This document shows positions 1-12,112 of a stretch of 64,000 bases of DNA, piece by piece. Under the pieces are notes generated by a model that worked only from the letters and a program-made list of their open reading frames with translations, was not told the DNA's origin and did no database searches. A program made the position numbers and the translations under genes. How positions within the stretch are numbered: position 1 is the stretch's first letter; every line of letters begins with the position of its first letter. This DNA comes from Adiantum capillus-veneris (Eukaryota; Streptophyta; Polypodiopsida; Polypodiales; Pteridaceae), in assembly GCA_014529385.2 (NCBI GenBank), contig CM043952.1, positions 71,119,299-71,183,298 of the forward strand, written 5' to 3'.

Positions 1-25
1 CTTTTGACCTCTACTCTGGCACTTG

Positions 26-1724
26 AGACATTATACGCATATAAAGTCTATGTGCTCAGAATTTGACAAGATTTGGTATGTGAGATATTCTTGATGTCCT
101 CTACTCTCTGGTATGCTCAATTTGTGAATTTAACCTTTATTTTGACACTCAAAACATTATACACGTATAAAGTCATTTGTGGCAGAATGAGGTGACTTTT
201 GTTCCACTAATTCCTTATCGCTCAAGCAACTCTCACCAAGTTTCAGAATTCAATTTGGACATTTTTTGAGAAGTTAAGACCAATACAAGCTTGAATCTAT
301 AGTTTTTTGTCTTTTACTATTTGCAAGCCCAAATGAGCTCCAATTTCTATGAAATTTTGACTGGGGACTTCTTTTATGCTCTAGGAAACTGAGGTATACT
401 CAAACGTCTGATTTGACTCAAATCTGGACCCTAAGACATCATACGCGTGTAAAGTCTTTTGGCTCAAATTTCACTAAGATTTCTACCCAAGGTACTCCTT
501 GATGCATACAACAAGAATATGTGATCACAAGAAATTTTGGATGTCAAAATTGCTCAAAATCAGTACTTTTTCACCTTTACAGTCTTGTATCTGCAAAAAT
601 ATGTTTAAATGCAAAAGTATGTGTCCAAATGAGTTGGAATTTTTCAAGGAAGCTTAACACATCATTTCCTAGTCCCCTGTGTGGTCAAAAGTGAAATTTG
701 AACAGATCTGGTTTTGAGACATCATATGTGTATAATGTTTAGGTGCTCAGATTTTGACAAAATTTGGTCTGTGAGCTTGTCTTGTTGTGCTTCACACCTT
801 GGTATGCTCAGATCTCATTTTTGGCCTCTAAAAGTGCCCTTTAGACATCATACACGTATGATGTCTAACTGGTCAGAATGAAGCAAGTTTTACTCTAGAG
901 ATTCCTCACTGCACTGGCAACTCACAAGAACTTTCATAATTGAATTTTGACATTTTTTGTGCAAGATATAGCCAATATAAGCATTCAATTTCCTAGATGC
1001 ATCTTATGGTCTTTGCAAGCCCAAAAATGCTTCAAATTTGATGAAATTTGGCCTAAATTCTTCCTAAATGCTGTAGATCACAAGGGTGCAATCAGATGTA
1101 ACTTTTGACCTCAGATCTGGCCTTGAGACATCATATGCGTACAAAGTCTTTTTGCTCAGATTTTAGTTCTGTTTCTACCAGAGGTGCCCCTTAGTGTGTA
1201 GAACAAGAATATGTGCTCACAACAAATTTTGGATGTCAAAACTGCACACAATTCATCAGTTTTCACAAGGAAATCCCTTGAAAGAGTAAAATCCCCTTAA
1301 CTCTCAATCTATAAGCCCAAATGACATGAGATTTTGGTGTATGTGCTTAACACAACATGCAGAAGATGGATATAATGTCAAAAGTTCAGAATTGCTACCA
1401 AAATCATCCCTCAGACATCATACGCGTATGATGTCTGCTGATGAACTTTTGGACATAATTCATTCACAAGTATCCCAAGCCTCTAGCACTCACTTTTAAG
1501 CACTTCTACCAATTTTCATGCAAAAATTTTCTCAGAATCTCAAGTTTCTCTTTTTTCCATTTCAGACACTTTGTCTTTTGTCTTTTGGGTGTCAAAAGTT
1601 GGTCAAAACTCTTGTTTCAATGTGTACTTAGGGTAAAACCCCCCTTTTGAACGCATTGGTGCAATTAGAATTTTCAAATTTGGTCTCCAGATGCCCCTTG
1701 AGACATTATACGCATATAATGTTT
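26..1724. repeat. degenerate tandem array (~691-bp unit) with a 24-bp palindromic motif
   Basis: A near-palindromic 24-bp motif, best copy AGACATCATACG followed by its exact reverse complement (1414-1437), recurs at 26, 152, 434, 717, 843, 1126, 1414 and 1701. The spacings 126, 282, 283, 126, 283, 288 and 287 show a higher-order unit of about 691 bp: 26 to 717, 152 to 843 and 434 to 1126. The third unit is rearranged. Text between motifs also aligns between units, for example the tracts following 'caagccc'. The array reaches the left edge. It may be a satellite, or repeats inside a retroelement leader, since a primer-binding site lies just to the right on the minus strand. No gene is visible here. 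Confidence 0.8.
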
Positions 1725-2250
1725 GAGTTTACAGAATCACATTTTTTGTTTACAGAACCCTTGTACATGCTTTCTTATATGCACAACATCAATCAATCAT
1801 GCAAAAATGTCAAACAAAAAGCTGTTTATTGCATTTTTACCTCAAAAGTAGACTTTTTTGTGATTTTAAATGCAAACAAGCACTTTAGCAAATAATTCAA
1901 TGATGAATAGCTCTAGATCAGAATCAAATTACTTACCTAAAGCTACTCCTACAAATCATATGAGGTTTTGCATTTATGAGTAGAAAAACGCTTCAATGCC
2001 ACACACAGACTAGCAAACGCTTTTATCACCTCACAAATCACTCAACCACCAACAACTACTCTAATGTAAAAATCCTAACTAAACCTATCGAGTCGCAGAC
2101 CCTCAACAAGACACATGCTTCTTGGCTATCCACTTGATCTCAGAATAACCTTTTCCGGATCCACTTAAGAAAAATGCTTTCTTTAGCCAAAACTAAAGCA
2201 AGCAACCATCACACGAGTGTTAGTAGGAAAACCTACCTAAGTCCTTGTAT
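1725..2250. other. non-coding stretch between repeat array and primer-binding site
   Basis: No credible reading frame is seen. If the primer-binding site at 2251-2268 is genuine, this is the untranslated leader of a minus-strand LTR retrotransposon whose body extends left out of the window. Confidence 0.4.
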
Positions 2251-2268
2251 CCTTGGCAGCGGCGCCAA
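2251..2268 (-). other. putative LTR-retrotransposon primer-binding site, minus strand
   Basis: Read on the minus strand, the sequence TTGGCGCCGCTGCCAAGG directly follows a CA dinucleotide. It closely resembles the TGGCGCCGTTGCC-type primer-binding site known from plant Tat/Athila Ty3/gypsy elements. The LTR would therefore lie at higher coordinates, starting with TG at 2269 on the plus strand. The second LTR is outside the window, so element length and target duplication cannot be checked. Confidence 0.6.
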
Positions 2269-4237
2269 TGTTGTGGGAGCGAATCACACCACCCATAAAG
2301 TGCATGTAACACAACCTAGATCAACATAATGTCAATTGAGGACACAGATGACATGATAGGCACACATAGGAAATCTCTTTAGCTTGTCAGGGTGAGACCA
2401 TCTTGCACAAACAACACTCTGGAAGGCCAACTAAACCACAATCTAGAATCTCACTACTCTCAACTACACCACCTAGCCCACATATACACAAACGGAAGGA
2501 AACTCACTAAGCCATGCTAGAATCGTACGAAACTTAAGGAACACCATCCCCTCACTTGGATACACCTGTCCCTAAGCCTCTACACCCAAAACCCTAGCTC
2601 TAAATCCCATCTGCAAAAAATGCGTATAAAGACAGGGCCGGATTTCAAAAGTGCCCGAAACTAAAATCTAGGAGTACCTATGCGTAGCTTATGTCGCCAT
2701 GATTCTAATGACTACTTTGCGGGTAGAAAACAGACATCATTTGATATACGTACGACCATGAGTAGCTCGTAGATGCACGAGCGTGTTTGCTCTGTTCCGC
2801 AAGGATTGCTTGGCGTTGTTACGTAGCTCTTGCAAAGGCTTGCACGATGGTGCATTCGGATCTCCAATATGATGAATGAGCGGGGAGTAGTGCCAGGATG
2901 AAGCTCACGCTCTCTCTCTTCCTCTCTCACACATAGTAGACGGCAGCGCTAAACTTGTGATTATGATAGAAGTTCTTTACAAAATGACCTAGGTACCTTA
3001 TATACTAAGGTCACCTTAGGTTTAACCAAAAATAGAGTTTGAGGGGTCAATGGCTTTGTATTTACAATCTGGAAGTGCCATTGTACCTTGACTTCTGCTA
3101 CTAGACTACGTACTTATTACGAATGATGTTTATAACCATAATCCTCAGAATTCCATAACTCTTAGAGAATAAGGCTTTGTTGATTTGTGTCATGATGTTG
3201 ACCCAGCCATCAACATCTTGGTTTGTAGGTGTAGTTTTTTCAGTAGAGAAGTAATCATCCATACTTCTGCATCCTTCTCAATATCATCACCCTCTTCCTC
3301 AAAAGAAGCTGGTTGCATTTGCTTGAGTAACTACTTCTTCTCCTGAATTTCCATGTATACAACATTTTTTTGAGGGTTTTCCAATAAAGAGCGATTTGAG
3401 GGTTTCCTTGGAGCATACATATAAATCAAAACATTGTTTTGAGGGTTTTTCAATAAGCAGTTTTTTGAGTGTTTCCTTGGAGCATACATATATATCAAAG
3501 CATTATAATAATATCACTGTTTATAATAAGTCAGAACACCAAGGTATTTTTTCAAACTTAGACTTATCTAGTCCACTAAAAGCTCAATCACATCACTTAA
3601 TCAGTCAAACAATTTTTCAAAGAAAGTAATTTGATCATCAATAAGTCATGTAGGGTGGTTTACGATGATTTTTTCATGAGGAAACATATTAATTTTCAGC
3701 GGGCCATGGGTGTAGAAAACGATACACACAAGGAAGCTCAAGGTAGCCAAGGAATTTTTTTTCTTCAAGGTTGATCGAGTGTGATTGTTAATAACAACTT
3801 GATTGGTAGGGATTATTGATGTCACTTTGTCATAAAGCCATTGATTATGTATCGTGAGTCCATTGGGGCCATGAAAATTAATGATACTTCATAAAATTAG
3901 AAAGTTCAAATCAGCTTCAAGTCTTCAGTTCACTCGATTTGGTGTAGGTCAATTTCTAAGTGTTGAATGTGACGTGCTCGGATGGAAAAGGTAAGGTTGA
4001 TCCATGAACCCAATGACTTATATATAACCATGTATTTGGTGGGTCAAAATTTACATGAGGTGCAAAAAGCTTATTGAGAATGAGGAACACCTTCTCTCGA
4101 ATTTCAAGTCTTGGTGATTGGTGAGCAGTGTGGTACATTGCTTTAAAGATAGTTAAATAGTTGGTGTTAAGCTATGTATTGTGCATTCAACCTCAAGAAT
4201 AGTGTAGAATATTGAGAATCCAAACTTTAAACCTAAC
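2269..4237 (-). mobile_element. LTR of unknown extent plus decayed non-coding retroelement sequence
   Basis: The left edge TGTTGTGGGAGCG abuts the primer-binding site and is taken as the 3' end of a minus-strand 5' LTR. The other LTR boundary cannot be set because no second copy is present. The rest of the interval holds only short, low-quality frames. It probably contains the LTR and part of the body of another minus-strand element whose primer-binding site is at 4238-4250. Confidence 0.4.
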
Positions 4238-4635
4238 ACTCTGATAACAATTGTGAGGTCCTCACCTTAATGGACTGTGGGGACTTTGGAATTTAGGCTT
4301 TCCTTGACTCTCAGGTTCCATTGATGACACCTTGTCACTAAGTAGAGAGCAAGGATACAAGCAATGAAGCAGAGGAAAGTCCCTAGCCTATATGAGCATG
4401 GTCTACAAGTCCTTACTCCACAAACCAGGCCGGTAGCTTAAAGTCTATGAGGGATATAAGGTTTTAATCTTTTTTGGAATAAGCACTTGCCTTAGTTTAT
4501 ATTCCATGCCTTTTTCCCCACATTCAAGAGGCAGGACCGATTCCCTTAGTGCCTCAACTAGCCTTGAATCTAAGACTTTATTCTAGCTAACCTCCAAGTA
4601 TTTGATGTTGTGAAAAGTACCTGACTAATCGGGTC
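4238..4635 (-). mobile_element. putative primer-binding site and LTR fragment interrupted by the CACTA element
   Basis: Minus-strand TTGTTATCAGAGT (plus 4238-4250) differs little from the initiator-Met primer-binding site TTGGTATCAGAGC. On the plus strand it is followed by TGTGAGGTCC at 4252, a plausible LTR terminus. The candidate LTR runs right until the CACTA element begins at 4639 and would resume after 12,434. No partner LTR is recognised, so this is a moderate to low confidence call. Confidence 0.4.
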
Positions 4636-4638
4636 CAC

Positions 4639-4800
4639 CACTATAACAAAAAAGGGGGCCTTCGATGTAGGTTTCGACGCTCTTCGTAAAAAAAAAGGTC
4701 GAAATACCCGTCACTACAAAAACATCAAAATATGCGTCGATATATGCGTCGAAAGGCATTGTTATCGAGGTCTATTTCGACGTGCCTAGCGACGCAGATT
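4639..4800. repeat. left terminal and subterminal repeats of the CACTA element
   Basis: The stretch contains the terminal CACTATAAC, an internal CACTACAAAAACATC (4712), and several copies of TTCGACG, GCGTCGATA and GCGTCGAAA. In En/Spm such subterminal motifs bind the element's own TNPA-type protein. The role here is inferred from position and from the matching motif set at the right end. Confidence 0.65.
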
Positions 4801-4827
4801 GCAACGACCATAACAAATTTTTTTTTT

Positions 4828-4911
4828 CTTGGGCAGAGGATAGGCAGCCTGGCCTGTGCCCAGTGAAAAGATGGACACAGCCACAGCCAGACTGCCTGTC
4901 CTCTGCCCAAG
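4828..4911. repeat. 20-bp inverted repeat (hairpin) inside the CACTA left end
   Basis: Arms 4828-4847 (CTTGGGCAGAGGATAGGCAG) and 4892-4911 are reverse complements with one mismatch. Further imperfect pairing extends into the 44-nt loop (CTGGCCTGTG against CACAGCCAG). It would fold into a long stem-loop in RNA or single-stranded DNA. Function is unknown. Confidence 0.75.
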
Positions 4912-5085
4912 AAAGCGAGCAGCACCAAAATCAACCTTGCTCCCGCAGAAATTTCGGTAGAGTTCCCTTCGTTGTAACATAAATTAAAAAAAAAAAACCA
5001 TATGTATACGCCTCCTACATGCTATCCATGTAGGATCTCACATAAATTTCAAGGAAATGAAAGAAATGAAATGAACTTTGTGCAA

Positions 5086-5334
5086 AACCATAACCATAAC
5101 GAACTTTGTGCAAAACCATAACCAAATTAAAACCATAACCGGCCATAACCATATTGATCAAAACCATAATGATAACCATAACCATAAACAAAATAATAAC
5201 CATAACCATAAAGTTAAACATAACCATAAACAAAACAATAACCATAACCATGTTTATACAAGAACAATAACCATAACCATGTCTATACAAGGATAATAAC
5301 CATAACCATAAAGAAAACAATAACCATAACCATG
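5086..5334. repeat. AACCATA-type tandem repeat
   Basis: Runs of 'ataaccataacc' are interspersed with 'aaacaaaacaat' and 'atgtctatacaag', forming an irregular short-period array. The unit is not the plant telomere repeat TTTAGGG. Open frames here are repeat artefacts. Confidence 0.8.
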
Positions 5335-5822
5335 TCTATACAAAAAAGAGACACAGAAGCGTGTCTGTGTCTCACAAAACATATATATGAAATCCACTGA
5401 TGACTACGCGTCACAACCTGCACATAGGACAAGTCACAAAATTAGTATTGATATTACTTCACATATACTTATTTAATTAAATCTCACACATATTAACGTC
5501 TCACCTCAATCGATCAGCGAGACTCTAAGGACTCTCAGTCTACAGGCTCTCCTGAGACATCAAGATCATTCAATACTTCATAAATACCTCTGTGATATCC
5601 ATCTGTCTCCTCCTGGCGTGTCGAGGCTCGATGCATTGCAAGATTCTGCGTTTATACAAAAATCAAAGTAATTAAGAATACATGATTCATCACGTTTAAG
5701 AAAACGCCATAGCTAGGATTGGATTGGAAACTCACAAACTCATAGCGAAAGGTGTCGAAGCCTCCGTTGCCAAGATGAGATGCCCCCTTGGTCATCTGTC
5801 CTATCTGCATGGCCTGACGCTG

Positions 5823-6335
5823 CTATCTAAACCGCGTGTACGTTGTCCGCTCATCCTCCCTGATCTGCTGCCACGTCTCGTATGGGATGCCCAAAGGCTT
5901 CGACGAGCCGATCTTGAAAGCCTGCCGAGCTGCATCTCGACGATGTTTCACGGTGTCCCGTGCAACACCCTTGATCCACCTCCTTAGAAGATCCTTTGAA
6001 CCCAAAGCAGGCTGATACTCTCTCATGATGGTCTCCACTATATAATTGATTTTGTTGCGATCCTGCTCACACCAAGGCGTCAGAATGCTGGTCAAAAACT
6101 GTAGCTCCGCGAGCTGGCGAATCTGTTGTCTCATCTTAGTCCCGACTCTATCCATGTCAACAGAACCATCTTCCCGTACAATATAGAGCTTGGAGGCACC
6201 AGGATTGTGTGCCCCCCAAGGTGTCTGAGGTGTACTAAGAGGTGTCGAGAGGTGTGCCTGGGTAGGACGGGGGTCGTGAGCGAGGAGGGGTTGAAGCATC
6301 TGTGGACCCTCCTCCACAGCAACCACCACCTCCAC
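5823..6335 (-). pseudogene. TNP1-like / second-ORF protein of the CACTA element (decayed)
   Basis: A 170-residue frame. The N-terminal part is proline- and threonine-rich with repeated 'LSTPLSTPQTP'. The rest is a charged helical region (MRQQIRQLAELQ, RRWIKGVARDTVKHRRDAARQAF). It lies downstream of the TNP2-like gene on the same strand, where En/Spm-type elements usually carry their second, DNA-binding protein. No catalytic motif is seen, and assignment rests on position and composition. It could instead be a 3' exon of the TNP2 gene or a fragment of another inserted gene. Confidence 0.4.
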
Positions 6336-6684
6336 TTGACGATCGCCGAGATCGATGAGTGCGCCTGTGCTACGGAGATGAGGACCTACCCGCCTCTGCC
6401 GTACCCACAGGTGTCGAAGCAGCCGTGATGGGAGACCTTGTAGGTGTCATACCCGTAGGCATCCCCCCCCCCCCCATAGGCGTCAGACCCTCGGGTGTGA
6501 AGCCCTGAGGCATAGTACCCGTGCCTCTGGCTACCCAGTACTGAGATAAAGCGTCAGAACACCTTTGTTTAAATTAACTTTAAGCTTAATTTTAAATCAA
6601 CGTCTTCACACAAACACTTACAGGCCTAGGCCTTGACGAGTGAGGCATCATCGATAAGATCTTGCACCGTATCATCATCTATCT

Positions 6685-6927
6685 CTAATTGCAGACATAA
6701 CTCTGCCCCAAATCGTTGTGCATATTGTCTTCATCCATTGCATCTTCATCTACAAGTGTCATATCTGCCTTGTCTGCATCATCCCTCGTATATCTGTCAG
6801 CTTCCTCTGCCATACCTTCATCCATCTCATCTAATGTCACAATAGTATTTGTGTCGTCTGACCGAATTTCCTCCAAGAGCTCTTGCCCTTCAAATACTTG
6901 TTTATTTCTTGGAGCAACCTGAACCAC
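6685..6927 (-). pseudogene. acidic C-terminal tail next to the CACTA transposase
   Basis: An 80-residue frame with a strongly acidic stretch (DEMDEGMAEEADRYTRDDADKAD). It overlaps the 3' end of the DUF4216-like segment in another frame. Acidic tails are common at the C-terminus of TNP2 transposases, so this is probably the last coding part after a frameshift or intron. Low certainty. Confidence 0.35.
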
Positions 6928-7160
6928 AAACTACCATTGTCGCTCTCGAGGGTCTGGTACAAAGACCACTTGCTGGCAATGTTCGGGGAGAGCAAATGTG
7001 TCACTCGTTCTGTCCAAACCTTTGTAGAATCTATTTGCACAAGCTTGTTTCCATCTCTGGGTACCGTTGCATTGCGACCAGAAGTAATCACCCTGAACCA
7101 CTTCACATCCAACAAAAACATCTCAAACCGTCTGCAGCTGACTTTCAGGATATCTGACAC
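6837..7160 (-). pseudogene. DUF4216-like C-terminal domain of TNP2 transposase
   Basis: The frame contains FEMFLLDVKWFRV, then a variable stretch, NKLVQIDSTKVWTERVTHLLSPNIASKWSLYQTLES. This matches the layout of DUF4216 (a 'vlfkCkWFd' core, then 'sklW..dpFvlAsqa.qvfYv.d'), a domain at the C-terminus of plant CACTA transposases. It lies 3' of the DUF4218 segment on the same strand, in the expected order. The residues after 'VTHLL' diverge, consistent with decay. Confidence 0.6.
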
Positions 7161-7402
7161 CAGACCACAATAATCCAGGTTGCTAATGCTCTCATTCGTG
7201 TCTCTGGAACTGGCCCTGCTCTTTTACATGAAACTAACCATTACCCCACTGTCAAACATGTTTCTTCTGCTGTCAATTTGTTGTGTTTTGAAATGCTTTC
7301 CATGCGACCACAATGCCATGTATGTATGATACCTCCAGTCACATCCAATAGCCAGCTCTTCCTCTTCTAGAGATATGGGTTCTCCGATCTATCAAGCTGC
7401 TC

Positions 7403-8485
7403 TCACTGTCTTGCCCAACCATGCCATTGTAGGGAATTCAGGTAGAGGAGCGAGATAGTTTGGCAAGGGTAAGCCTCTAGTCGTTCGACTTCGCTGAAAT
7501 CGTGTTGCTCCCTATTGCGTCTCTCTTTCTCTTCTTCGTACCTTTCAAGCCATTTTTGCATCGGCTCTGAATTTAATATACAAAACTTCATGATCTTTTC
7601 TCGCATGGCGTCGTTCATTTTCTTCGGCACCCCTTGCCCTTGCGGCTCCTCTCCCACCAATCTTGCATCCTCCTCATCGCTCCATAGTCGAGGCATTTCT
7701 AGGTGAGAAATGGATAGAAATTCGGTTGTCAAGACAAGAGACTCTTGCACCATCCATCCTTCTGCCATGCTCCCCTCTGGACGCGCTTTTTGGCGAAAAA
7801 AACCCTTAAGTGTGTTCATGAACTGCTCTAGAAAGAACATCCAACGGCTCTGGACTGTACCTGCCACTGCAACCTCATCTACTACATGGACGAGCAAGTG
7901 CATTTGGATAGTTAGGCAGCTCGTGGGTAGATACTTCTCAATCATGCAAACTGCCTCAATGGAGTTAGCACAGGCGACTGCAATAGATTCCTCTCGTATC
8001 TCCTTGGAAGAGATCCACCGCACTAGCTCTGAAATTTTGTATATACAGGTCCGCACTTCCTCCGTTAAACACCCCTTGATCGCAATTGGAAGAATGAATT
8101 GCAAGAACTTATGCCAGTCGTGTGATTTCAGTCCTGACAGTTGATCGTCACGGGTGAATGCTGTCTTGAGACATCGCATAGATCCTGTTGGCGTCCTGAA
8201 TTCTGAAATCACCCTTTTAACTTGCCGCTCCTCGCTTTTTAGCAATACCCATGGCGCTCTTCGAAGCTTTGTTTGGCCAGCTGCATTGGTGAAAGGCCAC
8301 AGCTCTGGCATCTTTCCAACAACTGACTGCAAATCATCTCGTGAAGCTCGATTATCTTTCATTCCCATGATTGTCTTCCAGAGGAGCTCTCCCACATTCT
8401 TGAATATATGCATTGGATCCAACAAATGCTTAATTAGTAGATCACCCCAGTACGGCAACATATGGAGAATGGACAAACGTTTCAT
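7403..8485 (-). pseudogene. TNP2 transposase, second catalytic segment and DUF4218 domain
   Basis: The longest frame of the element (360 codons). It opens with LLDPMHIFKNVGELLWKTIMG, corresponding to the D-x-MHI-x-KN block of Transposase_21 that carries the second catalytic aspartate. From about residue 115 (GLKSHDWHKFLQFILPIAIK) to about 240 (FLEQFMNTLKGFFRQKARPEGSMAEG) it matches DUF4218. The protein would cut the element ends in the nucleus and join them to a new target. Upstream segments lie in other frames, so the gene is either intron-containing or broken. It ends in a stop near 7403, before the DUF4216-like part. Confidence 0.8.
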
Positions 8486-8518
8486 TCCTGGAACAGGTTG
8501 CCCCTTATGTTGCTCCCA

Positions 8519-8731
8519 TCAACGACGCCACTCTTGTACATGCATAGGACGACATTCGACGTGACCAAGCTGACCTTCGCACAAGTGATGGCCATCTGGA
8601 AGATAACGGTGGTGGCCTTGATAAATTTTCTTTCGAAGAGAGGCAGAATAGCACACATCCAAAGATGGCCCGCATTTTATCCCGAAGTTGTAAGCCCTGC
8701 ATATATTAAAGCATGATTCAGGCCAAGGCAA
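8519..8731 (-). pseudogene. TNP2 transposase, middle segment
   Basis: A 70-codon frame containing GPSLDVCYSASLRKKIYQGHHRYLPDGHHL. This matches the conserved zinc-binding and 'RKxxYxGHRRFLP..H' stretch between the two catalytic blocks of Transposase_21 proteins. Neighbouring exons at 8789-9514 and 7403-8485 flank it in the correct order. The normal CPxC preceding 'GP' is changed to IKCGP, and the frame stops before joining the next segment. Confidence 0.7.
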
Positions 8732-8788
8732 AGTGCTTGTGAATAGTGAGAGTTTTGTAAATCAAGAACCATTACCAGAAGCTTCACC

Positions 8789-9514
8789 CTATCCTGGCCA
8801 ATCATGCATAGTCCACATAAGAAGTTCATGGATCCTTGCATGCTGTTGTCCTACTGGTTCAACCGCATTTGCTATGTTGATCCCATGCCATAACTCCTGG
8901 AGCTTGTCAACTAGTGGAGCCAGATAAACATCCATGTTTTTTGCCTTGAACTTACCAGGTACAATCAAGCCTAATATCAAATGACCCTTCTTGATGGAAA
9001 GCCACGGTGGGAGGTTGTAATTGATAAGGTACACAGGCCAAGTGCTCCATGACGAGCTTCTCAAGCCAAATGGATTGACTCCATCCATTGCCATGCCCAA
9101 ACTCAAATTGTGTGGTTCACTCTTAAAATGTGGCCAGGTATCTTCAATGTGCCTCCAAGCCTTTGAATCAGCGGGCACCCTAAATGTCGCGTCAGTGGAT
9201 CTATTTGTAGAATGCCACCGCATCAACTTTGCAATGGAACCACAACAAAACATGCTTTTTATCCTAGGAATAATAGGGAAATGCCGCAACACTTTAGCTG
9301 GCATTGTGTGGCCAACCGCATCTTGTTTGTAGAGCATTGCTCCGCACTTAGGACACGACAGACAATCTGCAAATTCATTGCAAAAAAGAATGCAATCATT
9401 TGGACATGCAAGAATCTTGTTGTAGTCCAAGCCAACTGAGGTCAATAGTTGCTTTGCGTCTGGCTTGGAAGGGGGCATTTCATTGCCAGCCGGGAGAAGT
9501 TGCTCCCACAACAA
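8789..9514 (-). pseudogene. TNP2 transposase, Transposase_21 core (first catalytic aspartate)
   Basis: A 241-codon frame with the hallmark order of the family: ACPNDCILFCNEFADCLSCPKCG (zinc-binding CxND..CPxCG), KVLRHFPIIPRI, MRWH, PADSKAWRHID-type block, LSLGMAMDGVNPFG with the first catalytic Asp, then WPVYLINYNLPPWL, LILGLIVPG and DVYLAPLVDKLQELW. It ends at LLMWTMHDWPG, which in intact proteins continues into the segment at 8519-8731. This is the best-preserved part of the transposase. Disruption downstream suggests the element is no longer autonomous unless introns remove the breaks. Confidence 0.85.
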
Positions 9515-9656
9515 CCTGTTTAAGCCACATTAAATTAAAAAGCTCCCCAAGCACGTCACCGTTGAAATCGGAAAATCTCTTTTGTAAGTTACGTACCTAA
9601 CAAAGCAGTGACGCTTGCATCTGACCACCCGTACACTGACTGAAGATTCAAAAACG

Positions 9657-9911
9657 TCAGACAAGTACGAAGCACAGATATTTTGGCACCTTCATAGATT
9701 GGTTGACGTGCCAACTTCCGTAGATTATGTCGCGAAAATCAATGCCCGTTCCGTAGGAGTCGTATCGTAGATTCTGTACGATTTCTCTAGCAAACTCTCC
9801 GTACTTGTGCACATGCTCATTACATATCCTACGCATGCGCAGGATTTGATACTTGCAGAGCGTGCACGAGCATGCAATATTTTCCTCCATGTTAGTTGAT
9901 GACGTTGCCAT
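9657..9911 (-). pseudogene. TNP2 N-terminal transposase-associated region (partial)
   Basis: An 84-codon frame starting MATSSTNMEENIACSCTLC and continuing to NEHVHKYGEFAREIV. The CSCTLCK...HVHKYG pattern resembles the Transpos_assoc zinc-binding domain ('CPCxxCxN...HLxxxGF') at the N-terminus of plant TNP2 proteins. It is just upstream of the catalytic core in the same orientation, with about 140 bp (possible intron) between them. The match is weak apart from the cysteines and histidine. Confidence 0.5.
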
Positions 9912-9985
9912 CTACAATGATTATGAATGTTGTTTTAATATATATACTCCTCACAATGTAAACTACCTCGCATTCTCTAGTCTTG

Positions 9986-10029
9986 CCTGATCTCTGTACA
10001 CCTTGGTCCAGAGGTGTACGGAGATCAGG
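9986..10029. repeat. 17-bp inverted repeat (hairpin) upstream of the transposase
   Basis: CCTGATCTCTGTACACC (9986-10002) and GGTGTACGGAGATCAGG (10013-10029) pair along 17 positions with one wobble, around a 10-nt loop. It lies just 5' of the TNP2 N-terminal frame and just before the CT microsatellite. It could be a regulatory palindrome or the relic of a small insertion. Function is not known. Confidence 0.75.
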
Positions 10030-10256
10030 ACCACCGGGTCAAAATCTCATCTTTATTGGTCAAATCCTATATGGGTAGACACATACGTGCACTCCCAGGT
10101 GTACATGACAATGCATGTAGCAGGCAAAACCCCTTTGCCTCTTTTAGTTCCATAGTTTCTTCTAGAGGGGGAGAGAGAGAGATAGAGAGAGTTTCTATCC
10201 TTTTCACACAATTGGTCAACCAACCTAACTCTTTCACGCCGACTTTCTCTATCTAC

Positions 10257-11420
<1,164 letters not shown>

Positions 11421-11423
11421 CGC

Positions 11424-11462
<39 letters not shown>

Positions 11463-11594
11463 AATTTCCTACACGCACACACACACATCTCTCTCTCTCT
11501 CTCTCTCCTTTTAATTTCTTATTTACACACACACACACACATTTCTCTCTCTCTTTCTCTCTCTTTCTTTAGTTTCTTACACACACACACACAC

Positions 11595-11643
<49 letters not shown>

Positions 11644-11701
11644 ATTACCTACACACACACACACACACTTCTCTCTCTCTCTTTCCTACACACACACACA
11701 C

Positions 11702-11756
<55 letters not shown>

Positions 11757-11776
11757 CCTCCTACACACACACACAC

Positions 11777-11834
<58 letters not shown>

Positions 11835-11854
11835 CCTCCTACACACACACACAC

Positions 11855-11918
<64 letters not shown>

Positions 11919-12112
11919 TACACACTCACACACACCGCTCTCTCTCTCTCTACATCGTGTGTGTGTGTGTAGGAAAGAGAGAGAGGGTGAGCGGTGTGTG
12001 TGTGTGTGTGTCTTTCCTACACACACACACCGCTCACTCTCTCTCTCTCTTTCCTACACATACACACGATGTAGAGAGAGAGAGAGAGAGAGAGAGGGGT
12101 TTGAGGGGGGGG
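11421..12112. repeat. compound (CT)n/(CA)n microsatellite with inverted continuation
   Basis: A unit of 'cctacacacacacacac' followed by a long CT run is repeated about eight times to 11,950. The complementary type ('gtgtgtgtgtaggaaagagagag') then appears at 11,958-12,010, CT/CA returns at 12,012-12,065, and GA plus poly-G follow. The array therefore contains an inversion or foldback. No gene is present. Confidence 0.9.

Noticed and set aside
5078-5320. Met-Val-rich minus-strand frame resembling a membrane protein
   Set aside because: It is the translation of the AACCATA repeat; the hydrophobicity is incidental.
5086-5334. AACCATA repeats as interstitial telomere sequence
   Set aside because: The unit is not TTTAGGG/CCCTAAA or a simple variant, and it is mixed with other words.
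11645-12026. Arg-Glu and Cys-Val repeat frames on the minus strand
   Set aside because: Microsatellite artefacts.
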